NCBI GenBank assembly: GCA_017513445.1
Contig: JAFXFS010000015.1
Coordinates: 1-64,000, forward strand
Source: Bacteroidales bacterium
Lineage (GTDB): Bacteria > Bacteroidota > Bacteroidia > Bacteroidales > UBA932
DNA: 64,000 nt
Direction: 5' to 3'
The notes beneath the pieces were generated by a model. That model ran no database searches. It was given only the letters and a program-made list of their open reading frames with translations, and was not told the origin of the DNA. The position numbers and the translations under genes are program-made. Positions 40,353 through 51,751 of this stretch are shown here, piece by piece; the stretch's first letter is position 1, and each line of letters opens with the position of its first letter.

Positions 40353-40749
40353 CGTCATTGCTGAGCGAAAGATATTCTACACGTCATTGCTGAGCGAAGA
40401 TACCCCACACGTCACTGCTGAGCACAATCACACTCCACACGTCACTGCTGAGCGTAGGTACACCCCACACGTCATTGCTGAGCGCAGGCACACCTCACAC
40501 GTCATTGCTGAGCGAAGCTCGGCAATCTATTGTGTGCTTCAGGAGGAAATGGATTCCCGCGACTGACGTCGCAGGAATGACGAAAAATTGAATGTCATTG
40601 CAGAGCGCAATCACACTCCACACGTCACTGCTGAGTGCAGTCACATCACACACGTCATTGCTGAGCGAAGCTCGGCAATCTATTGTGTGCCTCAGGTGGA
40701 AATGGATTCCCGCGACTGACGTCGCAGGAATGACGAAAAATTGAGTGTG
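40353..40749. repeat. Hairpin repeat island 2
   Basis: This 415-base gap (40350-40764) holds no gene. Five short head units CGTCA(T/C)TGCTGAG(C) come first, each with about 15 unrelated bases, a period of 28-30 bases. Two near-identical 83-bp composites follow at 40500-40582 and 40653-40735, running from CGTCATTGCTGAGCG through AGCTCGGCAATC and GGATTCCCGCGAC to AATGACG. Two more decayed heads lie between them. The extra heads look like decayed or partially duplicated units. Confidence 0.85.
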
Positions 40750-40764
40750 ATGAGGAAATTTTCG

Positions 40765-42549
40765 CTATTTCAGGTGCTCTTTAATGGCAAGGGCTGCTTT
40801 TTGTCCGACTACGGCAGTCAGATCTTCGAGCGATGCCTTGCGAATTTGGGCAACACTCTTAAATCTCTTTAAAAGTTCAGTCTCTCTCTTTTCGCCGATA
40901 GAAGGGATTTCCCTTAAAATAGAATTGATTTGCCCTTTACTTCTACGGTTGCGGTGGTGAGTGATTCCAAAGCGGTGTGCCTCATCTCTTAAATGCATCA
41001 AAACTTTAAGCGAGGATGAGTTTTTATCAAGAAATAGGGGATAGTTATCTCCAGGAATTATAATCTCTTCCAGACGCTTGGCAAGTCCTATCACCTTTAT
41101 CCTGTCCAAAAGTCCCAATTCATCTAAGGCCTCAACAGCACAATGAAGTTGCCCCTTTCCTCCATCAACAACCACAAGTTGTGGAAGTGGTTCATTCTCA
41201 GCCAATAAGCGAGAATATCTTCTATTAAGAACCTCCTTCATAGAGGCAAAATCGTTAGCTCCTATAACAGTTTTTATATTAAAATGTCTGTAATCTTTTT
41301 TTGATGGCACCCCATCTTTGAATACAACACAGGAAGCTACCGGATTAGTACCTTGGATGTTGGAGTTATCAAAGCACTCTATATGTGTCGGAGGCACATT
41401 CATACCTAAATCTTCTTGAAGTCTTGCAACAATTTTTTCACGATGTTCCTGTGGTCTTAAAACCTCCTCTTGCTTTGCTCTGTTAAATTTAAGACCTGCT
41501 GCATTTTTACGACTTAACTCTAAAAGACTCAATTTGTCTCCACGCTGAGGGATATGTAGTGTATGTCCTTCAAAATCATTATCGGGTAGGAATGGAACAA
41601 TTATCTCCTTTGATAAAGATCCTGTTTTTGTCAGAATATCGCCCATAAATAGAGTAAGAACGCTCTCTTGACTCTCTTCGATGCGCATTTTATACTCCAC
41701 ATTGAGTGATTGAATGATTGCCCCACTCTGAATACGCAAGAAATTGCCAAAGACATCGGCACCATCGAAAATCAATGTAAATACATCAACATCTGAAATG
41801 GCAGGATTTACAACAAGAGACTTACTATAATGATTCTCAAGTAGTTCAATCCTCTGCTTGTAATCCTGTGCAAGTTCAAAATTCAATTCAGAAGCTGCAG
41901 AGAGCATCTTCTGTTTGAACTCCCGTATAAGTTTTGTGACATCTCCTTTCAGAATTGTAACAATTTGTGCTATCTGATCATCATATTCCTGCTGTGAAAT
42001 TTTTCCCACACAGACACCTCCACACCTATGAATATGTAGATTAAGACAGGGTTTATAGTGGTGATTATCAATAAGTTCCTGAGTAAAATTATTCTTACAA
42101 TCTCTTAACTTAAATAGAGAATTGATTAATTGAATTAAATTATGTGCGTGGTTTGAGGAACTATAAGGGCCATAGAATTTTGAACCATCTTTTACATAAC
42201 GCCTTGTGATAAATACTCTTGGGAATAGCTCATTCTTAATACATATCCAAGGGTATGTTTTACCATCTTTCAGAAGAATATTATACTTTGGCTGAAGTTC
42301 TTTGATGAGATTGTTTTCAAGCAAAAGTGCATCTCTCTCACTCTCCACCTCTACAACAATAAGGTCATCAATCTTTGAGACCATTACCTGAGTCTTTCGG
42401 TCAAGTTGATCTTTAGGACGAAAGTATTGAGATACCCTTTTTTTAAGATTCTTTGCCTTTCCAACATAGATCACCACGCCGTCACTATCAAGAAAACGGT
42501 AAACTCCGGGGCCGGTTGGCAAAAATTCTATCTTCTCACGAACTTCCAT
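40765..42549 (-). CDS. uvrC: UvrABC excinuclease subunit C
   Basis: UvrC cuts on both sides of a DNA lesion in nucleotide excision repair. The 594 residues have the GIY-YIG nuclease at the N-terminus (GVYRFLDSDGVVIYVGKAKNL), a UvrB-binding UVR motif (about residue 205), the RNase H-like nuclease with IECFDNSNIQGT, DGGKGQL and DEAHRFGITHHR, and the helix-hairpin-helix tail. Full length and apparently active. It stands alone in the leftward direction, with the repeat island downstream. Confidence 0.97.
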   Translation of the reverse strand: MEVREKIEFLPTGPGVYRFLDSDGVVIYVGKAKNLKKRVSQYFRPKDQLDRKTQVMVSKIDDLIVVEVESERDALLLENNLIKELQPKYNILLKDGKTYPWICIKNELFPRVFITRRYVKDGSKFYGPYSSSNHAHNLIQLINSLFKLRDCKNNFTQELIDNHHYKPCLNLHIHRCGGVCVGKISQQEYDDQIAQIVTILKGDVTKLIREFKQKMLSAASELNFELAQDYKQRIELLENHYSKSLVVNPAISDVDVFTLIFDGADVFGNFLRIQSGAIIQSLNVEYKMRIEESQESVLTLFMGDILTKTGSLSKEIIVPFLPDNDFEGHTLHIPQRGDKLSLLELSRKNAAGLKFNRAKQEEVLRPQEHREKIVARLQEDLGMNVPPTHIECFDNSNIQGTNPVASCVVFKDGVPSKKDYRHFNIKTVIGANDFASMKEVLNRRYSRLLAENEPLPQLVVVDGGKGQLHCAVEALDELGLLDRIKVIGLAKRLEEIIIPGDNYPLFLDKNSSSLKVLMHLRDEAHRFGITHHRNRRSKGQINSILREIPSIGEKRETELLKRFKSVAQIRKASLEDLTAVVGQKAALAIKEHLK

Positions 42550-42597
42550 CTATGCAACTCTCTCTCTATTACTTACTTGAAAATCAAAGCAACTTCC

Positions 42598-43272
42598 TTA
42601 TAAACTCTTACGCCATTGGATCCAGCCATTGATAGAGTTGATAAGGTAGAAAATATGCATTACAAGCATCAAAATTGCGTGTTCCTTACCCTCAATCACT
42701 AGAATAATAAAGAGGATTACATTTATAACATTGGTCGCAACCCAAAGAATCCATTGTTCAGAAAATGCCTTTATCATCAAGAACATTGCGATAATCTGAA
42801 TCATAGTTGAGATTGCATCAATAACAGGTTGATTTCCACCAACACTCTTTAATATAATTGAGATTAGTGTAACGGAAGCTACTGTTATTAAAGAGGTGAT
42901 AATCAATTGTTTAGTAGTCATCTTTTTTGACTTAACAATGTCACTGCTATCCTCAACCAAATTATTTCTCCAATTATACCAACCAATGAACTGCATTGGA
43001 AGAAAATAGAGTGCATTCAGAGCAGCAAGCCCAAATGTCTCTGATTTAAAGTATATAATGGAGCATAGAAATACATTTACGATACCAAAAAGATAGTTAA
43101 GAATACTCCCTTTTGCCACCAAAACAACATTGATAACACCTGTACAAGTTGCTATAATTGCGAGTGCATCCCAGTCATTTGTGATCCAGCAATATAGGAT
43201 ATTGATAGAGATAATTCCGATTATCAGAAAATACTCAAACCAGTTGAGTGATTTTAGTGAAAACTTTGTCAT
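42598..43272 (-). CDS. pnuC: Nicotinamide riboside transporter PnuC
   Basis: This 224-residue inner-membrane protein has about seven helices and the PnuC signatures FGIVNVFLCSIIYFK, LYFLPMQFIGWYNWRNN and the C-terminal NSINGWIQWRKSL. PnuC takes up nicotinamide riboside for NAD synthesis. It lies 11 bases downstream of the large zincin/propeller gene, so the two may be co-transcribed. An alternative substrate such as thiamine cannot be excluded since PnuT-type relatives share the fold, but no TPP riboswitch is seen here. Confidence 0.85.
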   Translation of the reverse strand: MTKFSLKSLNWFEYFLIIGIISINILYCWITNDWDALAIIATCTGVINVVLVAKGSILNYLFGIVNVFLCSIIYFKSETFGLAALNALYFLPMQFIGWYNWRNNLVEDSSDIVKSKKMTTKQLIITSLITVASVTLISIILKSVGGNQPVIDAISTMIQIIAMFLMIKAFSEQWILWVATNVINVILFIILVIEGKEHAILMLVMHIFYLINSINGWIQWRKSL

Positions 43273-43283
43273 AATACTTAAAA

Positions 43284-46235
43284 TTAGTAAAGCGGTGTGT
43301 TAAATACGGCATTCCAATAATTTTTGCCATCGGCAGTGCGTGCATATCTAACACCACAAGAGATTTCAAACCCAAATCTGAAAAGGTGAAAATCAAATAG
43401 TAAATCACTTCCGAAAGAGAACATCTTTTCATTCTTCACAAAACGGTTGCTGTTGAGTGCAAAGTCAGCAAATGGAATCAATTTCATACGCATTAGGTAG
43501 AAGAATGGTTTAATCATAGTCTCATTCAAGTGGATAGGTATTGCGTAATCTATAGTCGCTTTGAAATAGTTATTTGTCTCAAATCTGTTATTATACCCAC
43601 GAGGAGCGCTACATAAATTATCCAGATAACCATAAGGAAGTCCATTATCCTGATATTGATATTGAGCTGTAAACTTCAATCCTTGACGAGGAGCTAAACC
43701 AGGCATATAAGAGTAGAATTTTGCAAAGAAAATATCTCCGTTATTGCTCTTTAAATTTATAGATTTACTTCCCTCTGTAATAATACCTGCACCCCATTTC
43801 GGATAAATAAGAGATTTACTCTTTGGTAGGACAGAGTAGAATCTTGCACCATAATTGATTGATTGTCTAAATCTATCCTTTGTGCCAGGGTATTTATAGA
43901 TGTCATTACTGAACTGATATCCAATTTCAGGAATAAAACCTCTATCCCAACCACCACTACTGAAGTTCAACGGGATATAGCTCTTCAATTGAAGGTCAAT
44001 AGCAGGTTTGTTTAATGTATCTATCTCAAAATCAAGACTTTCGCTATTAGAGTCTAATAAAGTAGTAATGCTTTTTTTCCTATCGTTAATATCAAGACTG
44101 AATTCAAATACAGGGAAGAGGCCACTATAGTTGAAGTTGATGTGACCGGCGTGTTGTCCATTGTGGTATGAGTAGCCGACAAAAGATGTTGCTGTACTAA
44201 GTCTGTTTTGAGATAGAGCAACAGCTCCCAATGAAATCAGTTGGTAATACTCTTCGTAGCTCATATCCATAATCCTGTCAACATTATAGTAGAATGGAGC
44301 CCAAGAGTGGAAATTGAATAGGTGCCCCGCCTTGCTATACTTTTTTGCCTCAAGAGATTGAATCTCATTGAATAATTTGTCGGAAGCAACACTATCTTTC
44401 GGAGTTAGATGCTCTTGTGCCTGAGCGGTAAGTGCCTCAGCAAAATAGTATTTATGAGGTTTTGAGAAGTCTGTAACAACGGTGTCAAAATGCTCTTTTT
44501 TTACCTTAACAACGTCGTATCCTGCTGTTTTATAGTCAGATAATAGTAAGTCTCCATTTTTGTCTAAAATGGGCTGAAAAGCTCCAAAACGGGCATTTAC
44601 AATCCTTGTTGGAGTATGACTTTCTACATCATAACTATAGATATTGTGGACTCCATCTACGTCAGAGGCAAATAAAAATGATTTATCATCCTTTACTCTT
44701 AAAGATTCAATACGCTGATATTGTTCAGGTAATTCCACTACCCAGGATGTCTCGTTATTAAAGCTCTCAGAGTTAGGATTTATATCCTCCAGTTTATAGA
44801 TTCCCTGCCCTTTATCAGTAGTTGTTATGGCGTACAAATCATTACCTACCCAGACAGATTCTCTAAGTTGGCCATTCATTGGAGCCCCTTTCTCAAATAT
44901 TTTTTCTCCAGTTTTACTATTGATAATCACGAGGTTTGATCCCCCTTTGATTGGGTATTCAATTACAGAAAGCAACTCCTCTGATGGGTGAGGCATCGGG
45001 TTAAAATATCTACTTTTTGAGGTAATATTCTTAATTTTTTTGCTCTCCAAATCATAGAAACGAATAATGGAGTAATCTTTCAATTCCCATCTGACATCAG
45101 GGATTAGTTCACTCCAATAAAAACCACCATCTACAGGGTAGAGTTTACTGCTGGTTGTGGAGAATGGTCTCAAACTTTTCTCCTTCCCATCTTCATCAAT
45201 TAAAACAAGTTTAGTGTGAGTGGAATATCCTGATTTTAAAGCAATTACACCATTATTATCCGTTGGGATAGGGGAGGTGTATTCATAGTATGTCCTATCT
45301 TTGTGGTCACTTATCTGGTCAAAAATTGTGTAAGGCATCCTTTGTTGATAATCTTCACTCCAAAGAGAGGTTGCAAATGCTTTTGCTCCCCTGTAGTTTC
45401 GCCTTGCAGTATTCCCTTTTGATGCACCTTTGAACGCCAACACCCATTGATTCCAGTTATACCAATAGTGATTCAATCTAATAAGGATGTCGCTCATAGC
45501 ATTGTAATTATCTGAATTCAATTGCAGATAACCTGCTACAAGATAACCAAAAGCATATTTGCTTGGTTTATAATAATCGTAAGAACCCCAGCGCCAATTA
45601 TCATAAGTTCGTGGAGATTTCTCTAAGAATGCACTTCTGAGTGGCATTAAGAAAGTTGCGTCGCGGCCTCTTCCACTATTTGAGAGAATTGTCTCTCTAA
45701 TTACAGCATCTGCCTCCATCATCCAGGAACTTGCTTGGAATCCCATTGCTAATCCTACTGATGACTCTCCAATAACCTTTGACAATCCTCCAAAGAATTG
45801 TTTTGTATAGTGTTCCATTTGGCCGACGTGTCTGAGTTCGTGATTGACCAGACTCTCCTCCCAGTTTATTGCAAAGTTACTATATGCAGGAGGTGTGGTA
45901 AATAACTCCATTCTTCGAGGCGCCCATATAACAGAACCATTACTTGCAGTAGTATATGGATGTAGAATGACAGGTATAGGTTTTGGGTCAATTCTAAGAC
46001 CGGATAGAATGTTGTCGCGTCCATCTTCCAAAAGGAAAAGATACTTTCTTGCAAGAGAGTCCACCTCTTCAGGGTATATCATTGTATAGTGTTCACTCTT
46101 CAGTTCCAACCACTTGGCAGAGGAGGGATCAGTTCCCAAAGATGTAAATTGGGCAAATCCTCTCTCTTGACACAAAAGAATGAATAGAAGTGAAACAAGA
46201 ATTATTTTAAAACTTTTCCTCATTAATTTTTTCAA
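43284..46235 (-). CDS. Exported zincin-like, propeller and beta-barrel fusion protein
   Basis: This 983-residue protein begins with a signal peptide (to about GFAQ, residue 29). Residues 40-230 look like a gluzincin metalloprotease: HELRH at 132-136 is an HExxH motif and a second acidic motif, MMEADAVIRE, follows about 40 residues later. Residues 310-620 hold TolB/PD40-like propeller strands. From about 640 on, alternating aromatic strands ending NTPLY suggest an outer-membrane barrel. A protease, a propeller and a barrel in one chain is uncommon. It may be an outer-membrane surface hydrolase or a proteolytic assembly factor. pnuC follows closely. Confidence 0.65.
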   Translation of the reverse strand: MKKLMRKSFKIILVSLLFILLCQERGFAQFTSLGTDPSSAKWLELKSEHYTMIYPEEVDSLARKYLFLLEDGRDNILSGLRIDPKPIPVILHPYTTASNGSVIWAPRRMELFTTPPAYSNFAINWEESLVNHELRHVGQMEHYTKQFFGGLSKVIGESSVGLAMGFQASSWMMEADAVIRETILSNSGRGRDATFLMPLRSAFLEKSPRTYDNWRWGSYDYYKPSKYAFGYLVAGYLQLNSDNYNAMSDILIRLNHYWYNWNQWVLAFKGASKGNTARRNYRGAKAFATSLWSEDYQQRMPYTIFDQISDHKDRTYYEYTSPIPTDNNGVIALKSGYSTHTKLVLIDEDGKEKSLRPFSTTSSKLYPVDGGFYWSELIPDVRWELKDYSIIRFYDLESKKIKNITSKSRYFNPMPHPSEELLSVIEYPIKGGSNLVIINSKTGEKIFEKGAPMNGQLRESVWVGNDLYAITTTDKGQGIYKLEDINPNSESFNNETSWVVELPEQYQRIESLRVKDDKSFLFASDVDGVHNIYSYDVESHTPTRIVNARFGAFQPILDKNGDLLLSDYKTAGYDVVKVKKEHFDTVVTDFSKPHKYYFAEALTAQAQEHLTPKDSVASDKLFNEIQSLEAKKYSKAGHLFNFHSWAPFYYNVDRIMDMSYEEYYQLISLGAVALSQNRLSTATSFVGYSYHNGQHAGHINFNYSGLFPVFEFSLDINDRKKSITTLLDSNSESLDFEIDTLNKPAIDLQLKSYIPLNFSSGGWDRGFIPEIGYQFSNDIYKYPGTKDRFRQSINYGARFYSVLPKSKSLIYPKWGAGIITEGSKSINLKSNNGDIFFAKFYSYMPGLAPRQGLKFTAQYQYQDNGLPYGYLDNLCSAPRGYNNRFETNNYFKATIDYAIPIHLNETMIKPFFYLMRMKLIPFADFALNSNRFVKNEKMFSFGSDLLFDFHLFRFGFEISCGVRYARTADGKNYWNAVFNTPLY

Positions 46236-46273
46236 GTATAATTTACAAAGTTATGAAAAAATAAAAATATTCT

Positions 46274-46281
46274 TATATTTG
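46274..46281 (+). promoter_or_regulatory. TAnnTTTG promoter element for the Na/Pi transporter
   Basis: TATATTTG followed by CG lies 22 bases before the ATG at 46304. The -33 element is weak. Confidence 0.5.
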
Positions 46282-46303
46282 CGGAACTATTAAATTAGGG
46301 TAA

Positions 46304-48031
46304 ATGGGTGTAATTTTACAAATTTTTACATTGTTGGGCTCATTAGCACTATTCCTTTATGGAATGACTTTAATGAGCGAGTCTTTACAGAAAGTGGCCG
46401 GTTCCGGCTTAAGATCTTTCTTAGCGTCAATGACCTCTAATCCTTTCAAAAGAGTTTTAACAGGTCTATTTATTACGGCAATTATTCAATCCTCTTCAGC
46501 TACAACAGTAATGGTGGTGAGTTTTGTAAATGCCGGCTTACTCTCTCTAATTCAAGCTATTGGCGTAATTATGGGTGCCAATATCGGTACTACAGTCACT
46601 GCTTGGATTATTTCATTATTGGGATTTAAAGCTGACATATCAATCCTTTCAATTCCTTTGATTGCTGTTGGTTTTGTCTTCAAAATGTTGAAGTCAAATA
46701 AGAAGAAAACCATCGGAGATATGATCATCGGCTTCGCGCTATTGTTTATGGGTTTAAGCGCGTTGAAGAGTTCTGTGCCAGATTTGAATAGCACACCTGA
46801 GGTTTTGGAATTTTTGAGAAACTGGACAAGTTGGGGATTCTGGTCTATCTTGATATTTGTCGGAATAGGTACACTTCTTACAATTGTACTTCAATCATCA
46901 TCTGCAACAATGGCGCTTACTTTGGTTATGGTAAGTATGGGTTGGATTCCATTTGAAATTGCTGCAGCGATGGTTATGGGTGAGAATATCGGTACTACTA
47001 TTACTGCCAATATTGCAGCATCTGTTGGTAATGTGGGTGCGAGGCGAGCTGCGTTAGCACATACAGTCTTTAACCTGTTTGGTGTATTGTGGGTGCTTAT
47101 ACTTTTCAAACCATTCTTAAATTTGGTTTCCAATATTATCACAAACCTATTTGGATATCCAGATCCATTTATGGAATATTCAGCGGCAACTTCTCAGTAT
47201 GGCGCAGATGTGGCCTCAACCGGATCTCTATATGCTATATCAATGGTTCACACTCTATTCAACTTGTTTAATACACTGTTGTTAATCTGGTTTGTTCCAT
47301 TGATCGAGAAACTTGTTGTGAAACTTATCCCTCAAAAACAAGAGGACGAAATCTTCAGATTGACTTTCATCCAGGGTGGTGTCCTTTCTACTCCTGAATT
47401 GTCTTTGGAACAAGCTCAACGTGAGATAGTTAGCTTCGCAAAATTGATGAAACGTCAAAATGGCTACACAGAGCAAATTCTTGTTGAAGAGGATGATGAC
47501 AAGTTTGATGAACTATTCAAAAAATTGGAGCACTACGAAGAGGTGGCTGATAGAATTGAGTTTGAAATAGCAAGTTATCTAAATCAGGTGGCAGAGTTCA
47601 ATTTGAGTGATATTGCAGGACGCCGCGTTCAAGCTATGTATAGAATAGTCGGTGAGCTTGAAAGTATCGGTGATTCAGGTTACAATCTTGGCCGTATTCT
47701 TCAAAGAAAGCGTCTGAATGGAAGCAAATTCGATGAGAATATGAACAAAAAACTTCTCAGAATGATTCATCTTTTGAATGATGCTTTCGATGCTATGATA
47801 GAAAATCTTGATAAGGATTATGTAAAGGTAACAGAGATAACAAATGCTGTATCAGCAGAAGAGGTTATCAATGATTATCGCGATGCACTTCGTGAAGAGC
47901 ACTTAAGAAATCTTGAGAACCAATCATATAACTATCTGACAGGTGTTTACTACATCGACTTGGTAAATGAGTGCGAAAAGATGGGTGATTATATGATCAA
48001 TATCTCAGAATCAGTATTGGAACTTTCATAA
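46304..48031 (+). CDS. Na+/phosphate cotransporter family protein with PhoU domain
   Basis: This 575-residue protein has two NptA/Na-Pi repeats in the membrane. Each carries the QSSSATT or QSSSATM signature followed by a GANIGTT or GENIGTT loop; the two copies are inverted repeats forming the transport site. After about residue 340 the chain is a cytoplasmic PhoU-like helical bundle (residues 370-575), which may sense phosphate. It moves phosphate with sodium into the cell. The gene has its own promoter and terminator. Confidence 0.93.
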   Translation: MGVILQIFTLLGSLALFLYGMTLMSESLQKVAGSGLRSFLASMTSNPFKRVLTGLFITAIIQSSSATTVMVVSFVNAGLLSLIQAIGVIMGANIGTTVTAWIISLLGFKADISILSIPLIAVGFVFKMLKSNKKKTIGDMIIGFALLFMGLSALKSSVPDLNSTPEVLEFLRNWTSWGFWSILIFVGIGTLLTIVLQSSSATMALTLVMVSMGWIPFEIAAAMVMGENIGTTITANIAASVGNVGARRAALAHTVFNLFGVLWVLILFKPFLNLVSNIITNLFGYPDPFMEYSAATSQYGADVASTGSLYAISMVHTLFNLFNTLLLIWFVPLIEKLVVKLIPQKQEDEIFRLTFIQGGVLSTPELSLEQAQREIVSFAKLMKRQNGYTEQILVEEDDDKFDELFKKLEHYEEVADRIEFEIASYLNQVAEFNLSDIAGRRVQAMYRIVGELESIGDSGYNLGRILQRKRLNGSKFDENMNKKLLRMIHLLNDAFDAMIENLDKDYVKVTEITNAVSAEEVINDYRDALREEHLRNLENQSYNYLTGVYYIDLVNECEKMGDYMINISESVLELS

Positions 48032-48058
48032 GAGAATAGATTCAGTTACTATAAAACG

Positions 48059-48092
48059 AAAGGTCAGCCCTGTTGAGGAGCTGACCTTTTTT
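48059..48092 (+). terminator. Intrinsic terminator between the Na/Pi gene and groEL
   Basis: AAAGGTCAGC and GCTGACCTTT form a stem with an 11-base loop, followed by T. It lies between converging genes. Confidence 0.85.
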
Positions 48093-48111
48093 AATTGGCT
48101 TATTGAGATTT

Positions 48112-50017
<1,906 letters not shown>

Positions 50018-50124
50018 TTTTATTATGTTTTTTAAATTTTATCAAATTTCACTGTAAATATAGCAAACTAAGTGCCAAATCATAACTGTGACAAAATGAC
50101 ATTGAAAGAAATTTTAAAAAACAT

Positions 50125-50132
50125 TATATTTG
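50125..50132 (+). promoter_or_regulatory. Promoter of the tadA gene
   Basis: TATATTTG (-7) has TTG at 50102-50104, 20 bases upstream (-33). The start of transcription should lie just before ATG 50145 or 50157. Confidence 0.55.
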
Positions 50133-50156
50133 CTCAAATTTGATATGCTTTCTCTT

Positions 50157-50588
50157 ATGACAGATATTGATTTTATGAAATATGCTCTAAAGGAGGCACA
50201 ATATGCATACGAAGATGGAGAAGTGCCTATTGGAGCTGTGATTGTAGCCAATGGAAGAGTTATAGCAAAGGCGCACAACTTAACAGAGACATTAACTGAT
50301 GTAACAGCGCACGCTGAGATGCAGGCGATAACAATTGCTTCGGAATATCTTGGTGGGAAATATCTTAAAGGTTGTACAATCTATGTTACTGTTGAGCCGT
50401 GTCCTATGTGTGCAGCAGCTCTTGCGTGGGCTCAGATAGATAGAATTGTATATGGAGCAAAGGATGAAAAGAGGGGATATTCTCTTTTCTCACCATCTCT
50501 TCTTCATCCCAAAACAGAGGTATTGACTGGCATCCTCGAGGGAGAGTGTTCTGAAATAGTGAAAACTTTTTTTAAAGAGAAGAGATAA
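50157..50588 (+). CDS. tadA: tRNA-specific adenosine deaminase TadA
   Basis: TadA turns the wobble adenosine of tRNA-Arg(ACG) into inosine. The start chosen is ATG 50157 (MTDIDFMKYALKEA), giving 143 residues; frames open from 50130 and 50145 would overlap or crowd the promoter. The zinc and catalytic motifs are HAEM (HAE) and PCPMCAAAL (PCxxC). The stop overlaps the next ATG by one base (TAATG). Confidence 0.93.
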   Translation: MTDIDFMKYALKEAQYAYEDGEVPIGAVIVANGRVIAKAHNLTETLTDVTAHAEMQAITIASEYLGGKYLKGCTIYVTVEPCPMCAAALAWAQIDRIVYGAKDEKRGYSLFSPSLLHPKTEVLTGILEGECSEIVKTFFKEKR

Positions 50589-51052
50589 TGGGTGGTTTAG
50601 AAGGATTAGGTTTAGTAGGACTTTTTATTGGCTCTTTTTTGGCATCGACAATTGTCCCTTTTAGTTCAGATGTACTTTTCATAGGAATTTTAGCCACCGG
50701 AATTTCACCTGTGGCCTGTTTGATAGTTGCTACTATTGGAAACTGGTTTGGTGGAATTACATCTTATGCAGTTGGTCATATTGGAAAATGGGAGTGGATT
50801 GAGAAGTGGTTTCACGTCAAAGAGGAGACTCTGGTCAAGCAAAAAGATAAAATCAGTAAATATGGTCCACCATTAGGTTTAGTCAGTTGGCTGCCAATTG
50901 TTGGGGATCTGTTTGCTATTGGTATGGGTTTTTATAGAATCAACTTCTGGAAGTGCTCTATCTATATGCTTATAGGACGTTTCTTGAGGTTTTTAGTATG
51001 GTTCTTACTATTCCAGGAGTATGGAGAGCAAGTGCTCAATATGTTTAAATAG
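50588..51052 (+). CDS. YqaA/SNARE-associated-like membrane protein
   Basis: This 154-residue inner-membrane protein of the YqaA branch of the DedA/VTT superfamily shows FIGSFLASTIVPFSSDVLFIGIL, then NWFGGITSYAVGHIGKW, a basic loop with KQKDKISKYGPPLGLVSWLPIVGDLFAIGMGF and a C-terminal helix. The relatives handle lipid scrambling or small-molecule flux, but no activity is shown for this branch. It is coupled with tadA through a one-base overlap. Repeat island 3 starts directly after its stop. Confidence 0.8.
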   Translation: MGGLEGLGLVGLFIGSFLASTIVPFSSDVLFIGILATGISPVACLIVATIGNWFGGITSYAVGHIGKWEWIEKWFHVKEETLVKQKDKISKYGPPLGLVSWLPIVGDLFAIGMGFYRINFWKCSIYMLIGRFLRFLVWFLLFQEYGEQVLNMFK

Positions 51053-51059
51053 ATAGGCG

Positions 51060-51657
51060 ATAGATTGCCGGGCTTCGCCCAGCAATGACGGTTCTGATTT
51101 AGTATAACGATTTTGATTTCGTCATTCCCGAACTTGTTTCGGGAATCTGTTATAGATTGCCGGGCTTCGCCCAGCAATGACGGTTCAACATTAGTCATTC
51201 CCGAACTTGTTTCGGGAATCTGTTTCCACCTGGCACGCCCAATCCTTGTCAGAGTGCGTTCTGAGGCACATCACCCGTTCCAGGTGGACACTATTCACCT
51301 CCCACCTGGCACACTCAATCCTTGCTAGAGTGTATTTTGAGGCGCATTACCCGTTCCAGGTGGGCATCGTTCTCCTTCCACCTGGCACACCCAATCCTTG
51401 TCAGAGTGTGTTCTGAGGCACATCACCCGTTCCAGGTGGCCACTATTCACCTCCCACCTGTCACGTTTTCCGTCATTCCCGAACTTGTTTCGGGAATCTG
51501 TTTCAATGGTTGCGACCAATAGATTGCCGGGCTTCGCCCAGCAATGACGTGAGAGAACTTCGCCCAGCAATGACCTGAAAGAGCTTCGCCCAGCAATGAC
51601 GAGAGAGAGCTTCGTCCAGCAATGACTTGAAGGGAATGTTTCGCCCAGCAATGACTC
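51060..51657. repeat. Hairpin repeat island 3, three families
   Basis: This gap of about 700 bases holds no gene before the tRNA. At 51061-51090 is a GCCGGGC/GCCCAGC hairpin, then a 63-bp composite at 51120-51182 in the reverse orientation of the one at 214-276. Three 62-bp copies of a CCACCTGG...CCAGGTGG hairpin follow at 51226-51287, 51302-51363 and 51378-51439, exactly 76 bases apart, plus a truncated fourth. Another composite lies at 51471-51549. Five decayed GCCCAGCAATGAC half-units follow to 51657. Confidence 0.9.
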
Positions 51658-51711
51658 TACTGATTCGTTACACTTCCAAATTACAAAAAATAAAAAAAAT
51701 GCCATAAAAAA

Positions 51712-51741
51712 TTGTAATTTAGAAAAAAGTCACTATCTTTG
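51712..51741 (+). promoter_or_regulatory. tRNA-Gln promoter
   Basis: TTG (51712-51714) and TATCTTTG (51734-51741) are 19 bases apart, a good Bacteroidota promoter, ten bases before the tRNA. Confidence 0.7.
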
Positions 51742-51751
51742 CGGACGCAAT

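Noticed and set aside
40353..40500. CRISPR-like array of short units with variable bases between
   Set aside because: The common part is only about 15 bases and the spacing about 15, with heads that vary; no cas genes are nearby. It fits decayed hairpin units.
40321..40566. An open frame with recurring TPHVxAER-like peptides
   Set aside because: The peptide repeat is only the translated DNA repeat of island 2; it has no start or family of its own.
51113..51705. Several open frames on both strands in repeat island 3
   Set aside because: They follow the repeat copies, share no family and have no plausible start sites; they are products of repeated DNA.
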